From Paraspadella gotoi (Eukaryota; Chaetognatha), in the NCBI GenBank assembly GCA_051294375.1, contig CM119269.1, positions 18,650,471 to 18,714,470 of the forward strand: DNA of 64,000 bases, written 5' to 3'. A program made the position numbers and the translations under genes. Shown one piece after another: positions 14,401 to 28,302 of the stretch. The notes below the pieces were generated by a model. It searched no databases. It was given only the letters and a program-made list of their open reading frames with translations, and had not been told where the DNA came from. Each line of letters begins with the position of its first letter. Position 1 is the stretch's first letter.

Positions 14401-15344
14401 TTTTCTCTATTAAAAATCCGTAATGACATCTGTATTAGAAATAAAATTGTCAAACTGTTATAATCTCTTGAACCAAAACAATTAGATAATATGAAAACAA
14501 ATACAAAGTCCCACCTTGAAATTTAAAAAAAATATATATAGCTCTCACCAGAATAAAGAAACAAACAAATGAAAAAAAAGCATATCATTATCAATTGATG
14601 CTGACATTTTGTTTTTGAAATTTTTTTAGGAACGAAACAAAGTTTGCCTCCTCGAAAATCTTTTGTTTCTGGGTTTAAGAGACCCAAATAATTTCGCTTC
14701 GGCGGTCGGCGCCGCCGTCGACCCAATCCCGCCTAAAAGATCGGAGACGACGCGCGCCCGAGACGCCGGAAACGGCGGCGCCAGTTCCTTCGACTTTGCC
14801 GGTGCATACCGACGCATGACGGATAAAAGGACAGGCTCTCGCAGGCGATGCGGCGCGGGAATTGAATATGAACGCCGATCTACTACTACCAGAGCGGCGC
14901 TGACTTTTTTCGCCGAAGACGCCGCCCCATTATACGCGGCTCCGTCCGTAAGCGCGACGGGCGTACCGTCACCGGCGGCGCCGCCCCGCACTTTGCCGCG
15001 TCTTCGAGGACGAACGTCGGTCATCCACGCCGGTTTCGCGACGCCGAAGAACGGTAGCCTTTTGGCGTCCTCGTCATCGTTGGCGTCATCGTCGTCTGCA
15101 GCGGCTGCAGCGATGAGTCTGGCTGTGGCGGCTCACAATCGGGGTTAGTGAATGGTGGATTAAATCCAATTTATGTACAACTTTTAAAAAGATTTATTAA
15201 CGGATAAATAGAGTTATTAGAATTAACTTATTAAGATAATTTTTTTTTCTTTCAGGATCGCCGTTGGTTTTCCCTCAAACAACGAAGGGAATGTCTAGTT
15301 CGTCATCGTCGGCGAAAGGAAGCGAAATTAGCTTTGGGTTTTGA
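11468..15344 (+). CDS. C10orf67-like coiled-coil protein
   Basis: I read twelve exons at about 11468-11494, 11571-11633, 11709-11761, 12348-12485, 12566-12689, 12846-13038, 13145-13269, 13338-13443, 13514-13612, 13723-14087, 14277-14360, 14630-15145, plus a terminal exon 15256-15344; phases agree throughout. Human C10orf67, as I remember it, shares two features seen here: a TQTD motif (ADMCTQTDASEM) and RRSFNQQLVDAVAQL. The middle is coiled coil (EAEITGLRHQLDDLSMEMDS, LKLEKAEIIARLERAK). Exon 10 encodes two near-identical repeats (GKADAPRDDG). The last large exon is Ala/Ser/Thr-rich and low complexity. The molecular function is unknown. The donor after exon 6 (GTCAGT) is unusual. The gene converges on the coiled-coil ORF at 15572, only 228 bp away. 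Confidence 0.75.
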
Positions 15345-15571
15345 TCAACTTTGTCTTCGTTGTTGTTGTCATCGTTGCAGTAGTCCCCGACGTCACCATT
15401 ACATAGTTTTAAAAAAAATTGTGTAAAACTAATAGAACAGAAAAAGAATATGTTTGGGCGTATATATTTACACAACATTAATACATAACGTGAGAAACAT
15501 GTTTTAAACTTTAAGAAAATATTTAAAAAAAAAATACAAACAAAAACCCATTTAAGAGACAAAAGAATTCT

Positions 15572-16870
15572 TTACTCCGCGTCTCCGTTCCTCCCCTCTC
15601 CCCCCTCATCTTTCTCCACTCTTCCTTTCGCCCTCTCCATCGCTCTCTTCCTCGCTTCGTCCACCAACGCCCTCTGCCTCTCAATCTTCTCTCTCGTCTC
15701 CCTGACCGTCTTTTCCTTCGCCTCTCTCTCCACCTCTACCTCCTCCCTCTTTCTCTCCGCCTCGGCCAGCCTCTCTTTCAAATTGTCGGCCACAGCGGCC
15801 GACACTGTCAGTTTCTTGTCCCTGAAGGCGGCTCTGTCGCGAAGCTCCCGGCATCGGGCGTTCATGGCGTCGAGTTTTGCTTGAAGTTCCTGGGTGCGTA
15901 GCGCCATGTTGGCGTTGCGCGCGTCCCGCTCGGCCTTGCGACCCTCGATCTCGACAATGCGGGCGTCGACGACGGCGGTGCGCTCCTCGTTGCGGCTAGC
16001 GACCAGTTGCAATTCTCCGACGATCTTTCGCTGCAGATTTTCCTTGCTTTCCTCTTGCTGCGACACTCCGACGATCTTCTGTTGCAGACCCTGCTTGCCT
16101 TCCTCCTTCCGTTTGGCACCGACTGCGCGGTCTCGAGCGACTTTGGCCCGCATTTCCCGATGCTGAGCGTCGGCTTCGCGCCGCGCCTCTGCATCCCGAC
16201 GGAATTTTTCGCGCATCTGCTCCGCCAGGTGTCGTTCTAATCGGCGTTTCTCGTCGTCCGAGGCGGCGGAGTCGTCAGTGGCAGAGGCGCCGCCCTCGGA
16301 GCAATTTTCAATCGCTCCGTTGACGAGCTTCTCTGATGGTCCGTTGAGAGCGGCGGTTGCAGCACCAAGTTCTTCGTCGTCCTCTGCTATGCTGTCGAGC
16401 TTGGCGTCTGCAGCGGCGGCCTCGGTCCGGGCTGCGATCTCGGCATCGACTCTAGCGGTGATTCGGTCACTGAACTGCTGATCGATGACCGCCTTCATAG
16501 CCGCCGTTTCCCTCCGCATCGACTCTTTTTTCCGCTCCAAATCCAGCTTGATTGCGCGCATCTCTTGCAGCTTTTCTTCCTTCATTCTCTGCAGCGCTAG
16601 CAGCTTGCCCCGAGCCGCCTCCAGTTCTTGGCGCTGATCAGCCGGGGCGGAAACCGGCGTCGTAGCGGAGACCGACTGTGGCGACGCAGGCGAGGACTGC
16701 TGCGTCGCCGCGTCTCCATCCTTGTTTTTTTTTATCTTTTTGTTCGACTTTTTCAAAGACGATGACTCGGCCGTCTCTGCCACCGCTTTTTCGACTTTGC
16801 CTTTAACTTCTGTCGGGGCGGTGGACCCAAGCGACGTCTCGGTGGATCCCTTGACGGCGCCGTTCTCCAT
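15572..16870 (-). CDS. Intronless Ala/Glu-rich coiled-coil protein, 432 aa
   Basis: One uninterrupted frame from ATG at 16870 to TAG at 15572. The N-terminal quarter is low complexity (MENGAVKGSTETSLGS, a Lys stretch KKSNKKIKKNKD, then Ser/Pro-rich). From about residue 80 to the end it is charged and heptad-like (RKKESMRRETAAMKAVID, RDAEARREADAQHREMRAKV, ELQAKLDAMNARCRELRDRA). A 17-residue unit occurs twice (KQGLQQKIVGVSQQEES and KENLQRKIVGELQLVAS). There is no signal peptide or membrane segment, so it is probably cytosolic or nuclear. I do not recognise a family. It is the longest intronless frame in a window where every other named gene is split. Confidence 0.7.
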   Translation of the reverse strand: MENGAVKGSTETSLGSTAPTEVKGKVEKAVAETAESSSLKKSNKKIKKNKDGDAATQQSSPASPQSVSATTPVSAPADQRQELEAARGKLLALQRMKEEKLQEMRAIKLDLERKKESMRRETAAMKAVIDQQFSDRITARVDAEIAARTEAAAADAKLDSIAEDDEELGAATAALNGPSEKLVNGAIENCSEGGASATDDSAASDDEKRRLERHLAEQMREKFRRDAEARREADAQHREMRAKVARDRAVGAKRKEEGKQGLQQKIVGVSQQEESKENLQRKIVGELQLVASRNEERTAVVDARIVEIEGRKAERDARNANMALRTQELQAKLDAMNARCRELRDRAAFRDKKLTVSAAVADNLKERLAEAERKREEVEVEREAKEKTVRETREKIERQRALVDEARKRAMERAKGRVEKDEGGEGRNGDAE

Positions 16871-18202
16871 GTTCTAAAAATGCGGCGTTTGTGGACGAAC
16901 AATTCCTGTTTTCAGAAATCCAGTAAAAGTATTAATTGTAGATTATTTGTGTTGGTCAATGGCTTGGTAAAAAAAAAAGGAACTCCGGTTTAAAAAGGAT
17001 TAATTATTAATTCATGAATTTCAGACTTAGAATGGTGCAGAATAAGGTTTGAGCTAATATTAGTCATTTCATGATACTTCGATTAAAGACGAGTTGTTCT
17101 TCGACTACTTCGAAAACAAAGACGAAAACCGGCGACTGAAAAAAAAGCTTCGATTCACGGTCATACTCTTTTCAGACTTCAGTGAATCCGTGAAGGAGCG
17201 AGCGATTTGATTATGAGGCAAACGATCGTTATGCGATCCTTGCTTTCAGAAGTAGATTTCAGTTTATTCGCATCGATACGGATCGATCTGTAACATAGAT
17301 TTACCAATTGTGTATTTCGATGAAATAATTTAGGTTTTACAAGTGAATCAAAGTATTTTCCTTCGAATTAATTCCTATTTAGCCTTTTCTTTTGAGTCAT
17401 GTCTTTCCTCAATTAACATTAAAAGGTACCGGGGAGTTTTTAGCGATACCAGTCATCATAAATTCTATACAGAAAGCTTTGAAACCTAAAATTGATAGTC
17501 TGGAGTCCATCTGACCAAAAAAAATAATGTTAGCGTCAACATTTGAAGAGAAAACAAAGTTTCAGAACATTTTACGCCGCTCTTTGGGTAAAACAACGGC
17601 TAGCTAATCTTTACTTCCGTCAACCGGAGTATTAAGTAAATAAAAGGTTCTTTTCAGCCTTCATTGTCTGTTTAGATACACCATGAAATTGAAAAACAAA
17701 GTAACAAAGAGATAAATATAAGTATATTTAAAACACTAAAGCATACTAGTCCGCATGCTCATAATAAAAAACGGGCAACAAAAAGACACATGGTTTTCAG
17801 GTTAAATTAATTAAAACTAAAAAAAACAAAAAAAAAAAACGGGGTTGTGTTAGAAGAAAAAGTGAACCATGATGAATAATTTATAACAGTGTACAATTAT
17901 GCAACTGATGAACCGCATCAAATTTGATTGCGCTCTGATTGTTAACGATATGAGTCTCTGGATGAGTGCCTCAGGGAAATTTCGAGAACATGTTTTTGTT
18001 AATTAATTCAAAATTTATAATCAACCCTCGAGAATACCATTCAATGACGAGGTTAAAAAAAGCTTTTTGCCTTTATTTCAATTACAACGACAGCGCATAA
18101 TCGATAGCACCCCATAAAGCGATAATAAGGCTTAGGTCGCGTACCGGATCAGTGCGTAGGACGTCTTTGCACGAGAAAAATTCTCGCGACAATTTCCCGT
18201 CA
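16871..18202. other. Intergenic, no gene seen
   Basis: AT-rich sequence between two minus-strand genes. It should contain the promoter of the coiled-coil gene and the 3' UTR of the sialyltransferase. Confidence 0.5.
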
Positions 18203-21750
<3,548 letters not shown>

Positions 21751-21792
21751 CCAATTCTGAATGGAAGATAGGAATGATCACTAAACAGTGTG

Positions 21793-22640
21793 TCCCCCTT
21801 TTCCCCCCATTTATTTGTTTGCCTTTTGTTATTACCGTTTCTGCCTATAGATGTCTCTTTTCTTTTCTTTAGGAGATTTCACTCTTCTTTTCTTACTAGA
21901 TATTCTCGGCCACATTATAGATACTTAAAACTTTTCCACCCGTCCTTTTACGAGGCATAGGATTCCTTCACGTCACGTCACGTCACTCTTTTGATACCGT
22001 TTACAGACAGTGACATTGCGGCCATAGAGCCCACCGTGAGACCACACTTCGGGACTCGTGGATGCGCTTGTGGTCAGACTTTAGCTCTGTCATAAACTTG
22101 TGGACGGACTTGTGGTCCACTCCATTGGACCACACTTGGGTGACGACAACCTCGCCGACCAGGAACTCATGGCGCCGACTTACGGCGCGACCGAGCCCTG
22201 ACTTCCGTTACTGTAGAGATATGTCCCCCTTTTCCCCCCATTTATTTGTTTGCCTTTTGTTATTACCATTTCTGCCGATAGATGTCTCTTTTCTTTTCTT
22301 TAGGAGATTCCACTCCTCTTTCTTTTCTTACCAGATATACTAGGCTCATGTAGATACTTAGAACTTTTCCGCCCATCATCAAACTGCCTTTTACAAGGCT
22401 CAGGACACCTTCACATCACCCTTTTATCACCCTTTTGTTACCGTTTCTCAGACAGTTGTGACAAGGCCATAGAGCCCACATGAGGCCACACTTTGACAGA
22501 CTTGTGGATGCGTTGGTGGTCAGACTATAGCTTCCATCACCGACTTGTGGACGGACTTGTGGTCTACGCCATCAGACCATACGAGTGACGATACCCTCGC
22601 TGACCACGGCGCCAGTCCATGGCGTTCTCGGACTCGGTCT
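21793..22640. repeat. Diverged ~430-bp tandem duplication upstream of the sialyltransferase
   Basis: The block starting CCCCCTTTTCCCCCCATTTA at about 21795 restarts at about 22226, and both versions run through TTGTGGACGGACTTGTGGTC. The units differ by many substitutions, so this duplication is older than the 10-kb one. CGTCACGTCACGTCAC at 21970 resembles tandem CRE half-sites. Confidence 0.85.
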
Positions 22641-22990
22641 CCCGTCACTACGACGTCCCGACGTCATCGGTGCTCATGCTTCGGCGCCAGACGCGGCCAC
22701 GCCCATTTCCGGAGACGCTTGCGAGGGACGTGGAGGACAACTCTCCTCGCGACGGCGGCGAAGCAGAGGCGGCTCCACGTGCACACGGCAAGTGTTCGTA
22801 CAGTTACCACCGCGACCCGACGTCTTCGACGTACGCGCAACGGGGTCAGACGCGGCCACGCCCATTTCCGGAAACGTCAGCGAGGGACGAGGAGGACTAC
22901 TCTACTCCGTAGCGACCCGACAGCGGCGAAGCAAAGGCGACTCTATGGGCACACGGCAAGTGTTCATACACACTGAACAGTGAAGAGGGA
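22641..22990. other. GC-rich region with internal repeat, coding not supported
   Basis: CGGCCACGCCCATTTCCGGA occurs at 22694 and again at 22854, each followed by a similar GAGGAC block. Open frames here change between the two assembly copies, so I do not call a gene. Confidence 0.4.
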
Positions 22991-23012
22991 GATAGAGGGG
23001 TGGAAGAGAGAG

Positions 23013-23135
<123 letters not shown>

Positions 23136-23675
23136 TGTCCGATTTTATACCAAATAAAATTAATTGTTGTTCCACGAAAAACTTTCGTCTTCCTTGAAAA
23201 GGAAATGTTAAATAAAATAGTATAGTGTATACAAAGGAAATTTAAAGATCTGAAAACTGAGGATAAAAAAAAAGGAGAATAAAATATTATAAAGATGACA
23301 GGATTATTACTGGACCAAAAAAAGAGACGTATTTAGCCGATGATGTATTGCTGAAATAAACAAATTTTCACCAAGATCACCTGAGATCAATTGAAGAGTT
23401 TCCTTGCTGCGTCCCTCGTTTCTTTCATAATTCGGATTCGGATTCAGATTCGTCGGATTTCGTCGTCGGAGACGAAAAGTGTCGCGTTAAATTTGAATGG
23501 ATTGGGCGCGATAAGAAATTTTTTTTTAAAAGTTTTTTTTTTCTGCCAAAAGAAACCGTGCGAAAAAAAATTATTTTTATGCGGAGGAATTTTTAACGAG
23601 ATCATAATCTTCGGTCAATGAGGAATTTAGCCGTTTCACTCACGAGATCCTGGACGCGGTCGAGTGAATTTTAAT

Positions 23676-23679
<4 letters not shown>

Positions 23680-23714
<35 letters not shown>
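23680..23714. repeat. (GA)n microsatellite
   Basis: About 35 bp here but about 88 bp in the right copy (33607-33694). Confidence 0.95.
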
Positions 23715-23720
<6 letters not shown>

Positions 23721-23879
23721 GTTGAGAATATAAAAGCTTATTTTTAAGTTTTCTCACGTTTGACAAAACTAAGAATTACATTTAGAATAATACAAAATGA
23801 AAAAGCTTCTCGTTTTTGCCTGTCCACCTGCCGCTCAAAACCAGAAAATAACGCGTTAGACCGTAGCGACTGGAAGACG

Positions 23880-24080
23880 AGTTATCATTGGTTGCCACTT
23901 CCCGTGTTGCCATCGGTTGCTCTTTCGGATGTTTGCTTTTTTTTGGTTGACGTAGGCAAGTGCAACCATTGGATGCCAAAATCGTTGCCATTGGATGCCG
24001 ACGAAACGCGTTTCCATTGGATACTAGTTACGCGAGTTGCCATTGGTTACCCAAGGACGGCGCCATTTTGATGACGTCAC
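23880..24080 (+). promoter_or_regulatory. Array of CCAAT boxes followed by a CRE, probable promoter
   Basis: ATTGG, the reverse of CCAAT, occurs at 23887, 23968, 23990, 24016 and 24042, most within GTTGCCATTGGATGCC-like units, plus a decayed CATCGG near 23911. A perfect CRE TGACGTCA follows at 24072-24079 next to GGCGCCATTTTG. NF-Y and CREB/ATF families bind such sites. It would drive transcription towards the GT31 gene, or the minus-strand sialyltransferase, or both. It recurs at 33861-34061. Confidence 0.55.
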
Positions 24081-24367
24081 TACTGTGATTAGACTTGATA
24101 TTTTGAGTAATTAGTCAGGTTAATGAGAGTCTAACGAAAATGCATTGTTAACCCATTTAGCTTTTGGAAAGGCGGAATTTTTGAAATCGCTGCGAGCTAG
24201 TCAAAGGGAAACATCTCATAATGGAATCCGCCGGCGTGAACGAAAATCCTTTTCAACACGGCACCTCCTCCTCATTCAGCTCCTCCTCTTCCTCTTTCGT
24301 TCTCAGCAGTTCATCCCCCTCCTCCTCTTATTCACATCTTTTTCTTCAATCCCTGTTGTCTTTTTCG

Positions 24368-24371
<4 letters not shown>

Positions 24372-24453
<82 letters not shown>

Positions 24454-24469
24454 CTCCTCTCTCTCTCTT

Positions 24470-24528
<59 letters not shown>

Positions 24529-24562
24529 CTCTCACTCTCTCTCTCTCTCTCTCTCTCTTTTC
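24372..24562. repeat. Interrupted (CT)n microsatellite
   Basis: CT repeats with occasional TTT, CC and CA interruptions. The interruptions differ from the right copy (34351-34510). Confidence 0.95.
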
Positions 24563-24814
24563 CCTTCTCTCGGGAGAGATGGAATTGATGAAAACAAAAG
24601 AGGAATAAAGTTCGAATTTTATTACTGGATCAGAAGGGAGATAAAGCACAGCGACAGGGAACAAACCTCAGTTTACCTTTTCTAAAGGCCTCTCTCTTTC
24701 TCTCTCTTTTCTTTCTCTCTTTTCATCAATCTAAAAAAGGCGGTAGAAGCTTTGTCTCTCTCGCTCAAAACGTTTTTGCATTAAACGATTTATCCTAATA
24801 AAAAAGTATTTGTC

Positions 24815-24819
<5 letters not shown>

Positions 24820-24853
<34 letters not shown>

Positions 24854-24905
24854 CTCTCTCTCTCTCTCTCCTCTCTCATCTCTCTCTCTCATCTCTTCTC
24901 TCTTC
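24820..24905. repeat. Interrupted (CT)n microsatellite
   Basis: CT run with several interruptions, where the right copy (34785-34840) is a pure run. Confidence 0.9.
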
Positions 24906-25207
24906 TCTTTTCTTTACTCTTCAGTTCACCAATCCGTTTCGTCGTCGTCGTCCTTGCAATTCCATTGGTTCACGTTTTAGCCGAGTCACGTGATTCTTGC
25001 GCCTCGCTGCCAAGATAGAATCCGACGAAGAGATCTGATTCACAAAAATTCACGTAATATTCTCTTTCGACAGTTTCGTTATAATGTACATTTTAAAAAG
25101 ATTTAATCTTTAGACGAAACGGATTTTGCAGATAAATTGTAAGTTGGTTTAAAATTTAAAAATTCAAAAAGGTTAATTAATTAATATAAAGACAAAAGAG
25201 GAATAAG

Positions 25208-25208
25208 A

Positions 25209-25301
<93 letters not shown>
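25208..25301. repeat. (GA)n microsatellite followed by a recurring ~105-bp segment
   Basis: The GA run is followed at 25302-25405 by CACGAATCCACCAAATAGCA and so on, which recurs after another GA run at 27267-27371. Confidence 0.9.
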
Positions 25302-25302
<1 letters not shown>

Positions 25303-25385
25303 CACGAATCCACCAAATAGCAACTCACTATTCGATCTTTTATTTATTGATAATTGTTTCAAATGTATCAAATAATTCAAAGCTA

Positions 25386-26281
25386 ATGGATGTCACGGTA
25401 GCGACGCCGATGCCAGGGTCGACGTCTCCGGCGTCATCGTCGTCGTCATCATCATCGTCTTCGTCGTCGTCACGATGTGACAAAGAAGGAGAGAAGGGAT
25501 TTTGTCAAAAGGTAAACAAAGGAAATATAAGGGAAGAAGAAAACAGAATTCAAGGTTATAGGAAACTTGCGAGCTGAGCGACTGACCGAAACGAAAAAAT
25601 AAATGCGTGTTTACACAAAAACTTCATCGTAAGTAGAGAATGAAACCCGAGAAAAATACTTCGATCCCAAACAAATACGAAGCATAATATTGTGGAAGAA
25701 AACTACAAAAAAAAAAGTGGGGAAATTATAAATCAGGTTCATAAAAAAAAAAATAACATTTTCACTTTTCATGACATAAAAGGGGTACACGGAAAAGCTA
25801 AAAAAAAAATCAAATATTATAGAAAAGAATACGAATCCTATACAAATAGAGAATGGAAAAAATCTACGAGCAAAAAAGAAGATAATGCAAACAGAGAGAG
25901 AGAGAGATAAAGAAAAGAGAAAAAGTGAGGAAGAGAAAGAGATATTAAGGAAGAGAGAAAGAAAGAGAGAGAGAGATGCCATTTTGCCATCTCTCGTCAT
26001 CCGGATCGGTTTTTTTTTTCAGCTACTGCGACTTTCCTCGTCTTTTTTTTTTAAATTGTCGATTCTAAACAATAAACGAAAATATTTCGAAGTTTGAATT
26101 AAATAAATAATTAATTAATCAATCAATCTTCCACCTTCAGGGAAAACAAACACGATATGAAACCGACGGAAGTGACGGCGGGAAAAGAAATAAAAGCGGG
26201 AAGAGCGATCGGAGGAAAACGAGCGAATCGTTGAGAAACGACATCTATTGTTCGATCACGAATCACGGCAAGTTGTTATGA
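25386..26281 (+). CDS. Small Ser-rich/charged two-exon ORF, unrecognised (left copy)
   Basis: ATG at 25386 opens a frame MDVTVATPMPGSTSPASS with a long Ser run, ending at an AAAAG|GTAAAC donor (25511). An ACCTTCAG acceptor at about 26139 leads into a Lys/Arg/Ser/Gly-rich frame (SDGGKRNKSGKSDRRKTSE) ending at TGA 26279-26281. The splice keeps frame here and also in the right copy, despite indels on both sides. The product would be about 85 residues. It may instead be 5' leader of the GT31 transcript, since it lies between the CCAAT array and that gene. Confidence 0.3.
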
Positions 26282-26557
26282 AGAAATTAAAAATATTTGA
26301 AAACGTCAAACGATCTATTATTTTAAACCAAAAAAAAACCAACTAATATTACTGAAAATGTAATACTATGAAGTATGAACGTCGACTTTTTCACCTTTCG
26401 CAGAATCTCTTCGCGGCCGCGACGTCTCTCTCCGCCAACCGAGACTCTTCGGCCACGCACAGAAACGATCATTTCCGGCCGATCCCACTCCGTACTGCGG
26501 CAACCAGTCCCCAGGGGACCCCTGTCGGCCAAAATTCAGACTCTTTTCGTCGGATAA

Positions 26558-27181
26558 ATGGAGGGGTCTCCCCGCGACGACGACGACGACGACGACGTCG
26601 ATGACGACGAAAACTACGACGACGTTTACGACATTTTGACGACAGGGACGCGGACGCCGCCTCCACCATGAGTTCTCACCCTTCCGCCGCTTCCTCCACG
26701 CCCTCGAGACTCACGCCCTCAAAGTCGCTCCTCCGCCACATCAAGATCCTCGTCCTCTGGTTCGTCATCTTCGGCTGCGGCGTCTGCTGCTACTCTTGTC
26801 ATCTTCCTCTCTTACGACGGCGTCATAAGCCGCGTATTTTCCGGCGTCGCCACTGTGGGAGGAGGCGGAGGCCAAGATAGACAAAGATTCAAAACGAACG
26901 CCGTCGGCGTCTTCTTCGTCGTCGAGCCGACGCGCCAAAGGGTTTGTCGACGGCGCCGCTTCCACCAAGAAGAGCGCCAGCGTCGCCAACGCCCGACCAG
27001 ACACTTGCGTCGCCTGCAACGTTCATCGCTACCGTCTCGTCATCAATAACCCGGACGTTTGCACAAACGGATCGACCCATTCCTTCTCATGCTGGTCGTG
27101 TCGCGTCACAGATCGCGATCCGCGCGCGCACGCCATCCGCGCTACGTGGGCGAGCGTTACGCGGAACAACACCAGCGAGGT

Positions 27182-27269
<88 letters not shown>

Positions 27270-28262
27270 GAATCCACCAAATAGCAACTCACTATTCGAT
27301 CTTTATTTATTGATAATTGTTTCAAATGTATCAAATAATTCAAAGCTAATGGATGTCACGGTAGCGACGCCGAGAGAGAAAAGAAACGACACCCCGCGAC
27401 AATCCTAATTCTTCACCTCAGGTCCGCGCCGTGTTCCTCTTCGGCCGCAGCTCCGATCCCGCCCTCGACGAGATGATCCGACGCGAGGCGGCGCTGCACC
27501 GCGACGTTGTGCAGGAGGATTTCCTCGACACTTACCTTAACCTTACCCTCAAGACGATGATGGGGTTGAAGTGGGCGGTCGAGTTCTGTCCGGGGGTACG
27601 GTTCGTTTTTTAAGGTGAGCGGGAAGAAAATTAATGAAATCAGGGGAAGGTGTTGCTGTTGCAATTTAAAAAAACATTTTATTAATTCGTAGCATTATAT
27701 ATCCTTAATGATGACTGTTCAATATTCACATCAAAAACCATCTGTCATGTCATCATTCTTTCCATGGCCGCTTCTCCCGCCAGGTGGACGACGACATGTT
27801 CGCCAACGTGGCCAACCTTCTCCGCTACCTCCGTGCGCCCGCCCCTCGCGACGACCTCGTCGGCGGCCGCTGCTGCCACGGCTGCACCCCGATCCGCAAT
27901 CCCAAGTCAAAGTGGCACGCCTCGGTGGCCCAGTATCCGCACCCGGCCTACCTGACATCTGTTCGGCACCTCCTACGTGCTCTCCCATGAAAGCTGCGGC
28001 CCGCATCTTCCGCGCCTCCAGCGACGTGCCTTTCTTCCACCTGGAGGACGTCTACACGAACCGGCTTGGTGGCCAACCGTCCGACTCGGCCTCCGCCTAC
28101 TCCCATCCCTGGCTTCTTTAACTACAAACCCGCTTTCAAGGAATGCTTCTACAAGACGAGCCTCATCTCCAGCCACGGGTACAACGGGCGGACTATTTCG
28201 AGACACGTGGCGGAAATTGGAGGCCGTGTCGGCGAAGAGATGCTCGGCGAAGAAGAGCTGAG
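26558..28262 (+). CDS. GT31 beta-1,3-glycosyltransferase, left copy with frameshifts
   Basis: Same gene as at 36490-38227. The start is read correctly here: ATG at 26558 opens MEGSPR followed by an Asp run in frame with the rest of the cytosolic tail. Downstream one-base indels break the frame in the Asp-rich tail, after the membrane segment, in exon 2 just before its donor, and several times in exon 3. Intron 1 carries a (GA)n run. Because the right copy is open at those places, I read the breaks as sequencing or assembly errors, not a pseudogene. Confidence 0.75.
27184..27266. repeat. (GA)n microsatellite at the first donor of the GT31 gene
   Basis: The run starts within the donor itself (GAG|GTAGAGAGAG) and is longer in the right copy (37117-37238). 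Confidence 0.95.
27267..27371. repeat. Recurring ~105-bp segment in GT31 intron 1
   Basis: Nearly identical to 25302-25405, including the ATGGATGTCACGGTAGCGAC end. Both copies sit immediately after a GA run. Confidence 0.9.
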
Positions 28263-28302
28263 GAGAAGCGTTGCTAGAAAGATGAAGGCTTTGTGTGGTT
28301 GA

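Noticed and set aside
22062-22983. Several plus-strand frames of 90-143 codons upstream of the sialyltransferase
   Set aside because: They lie in the 430-bp tandem repeat and GC-rich block, change between assembly copies and show no recognisable domain.
24145-24685. Long frames encoding Ser-Leu or Arg-Glu repeats (also at 20252, 22897, 34126, 36605 minus-strand, 45182, 49398, 57332, 57685)
   Set aside because: They are translations of (CT)n/(GA)n microsatellites, not genes.
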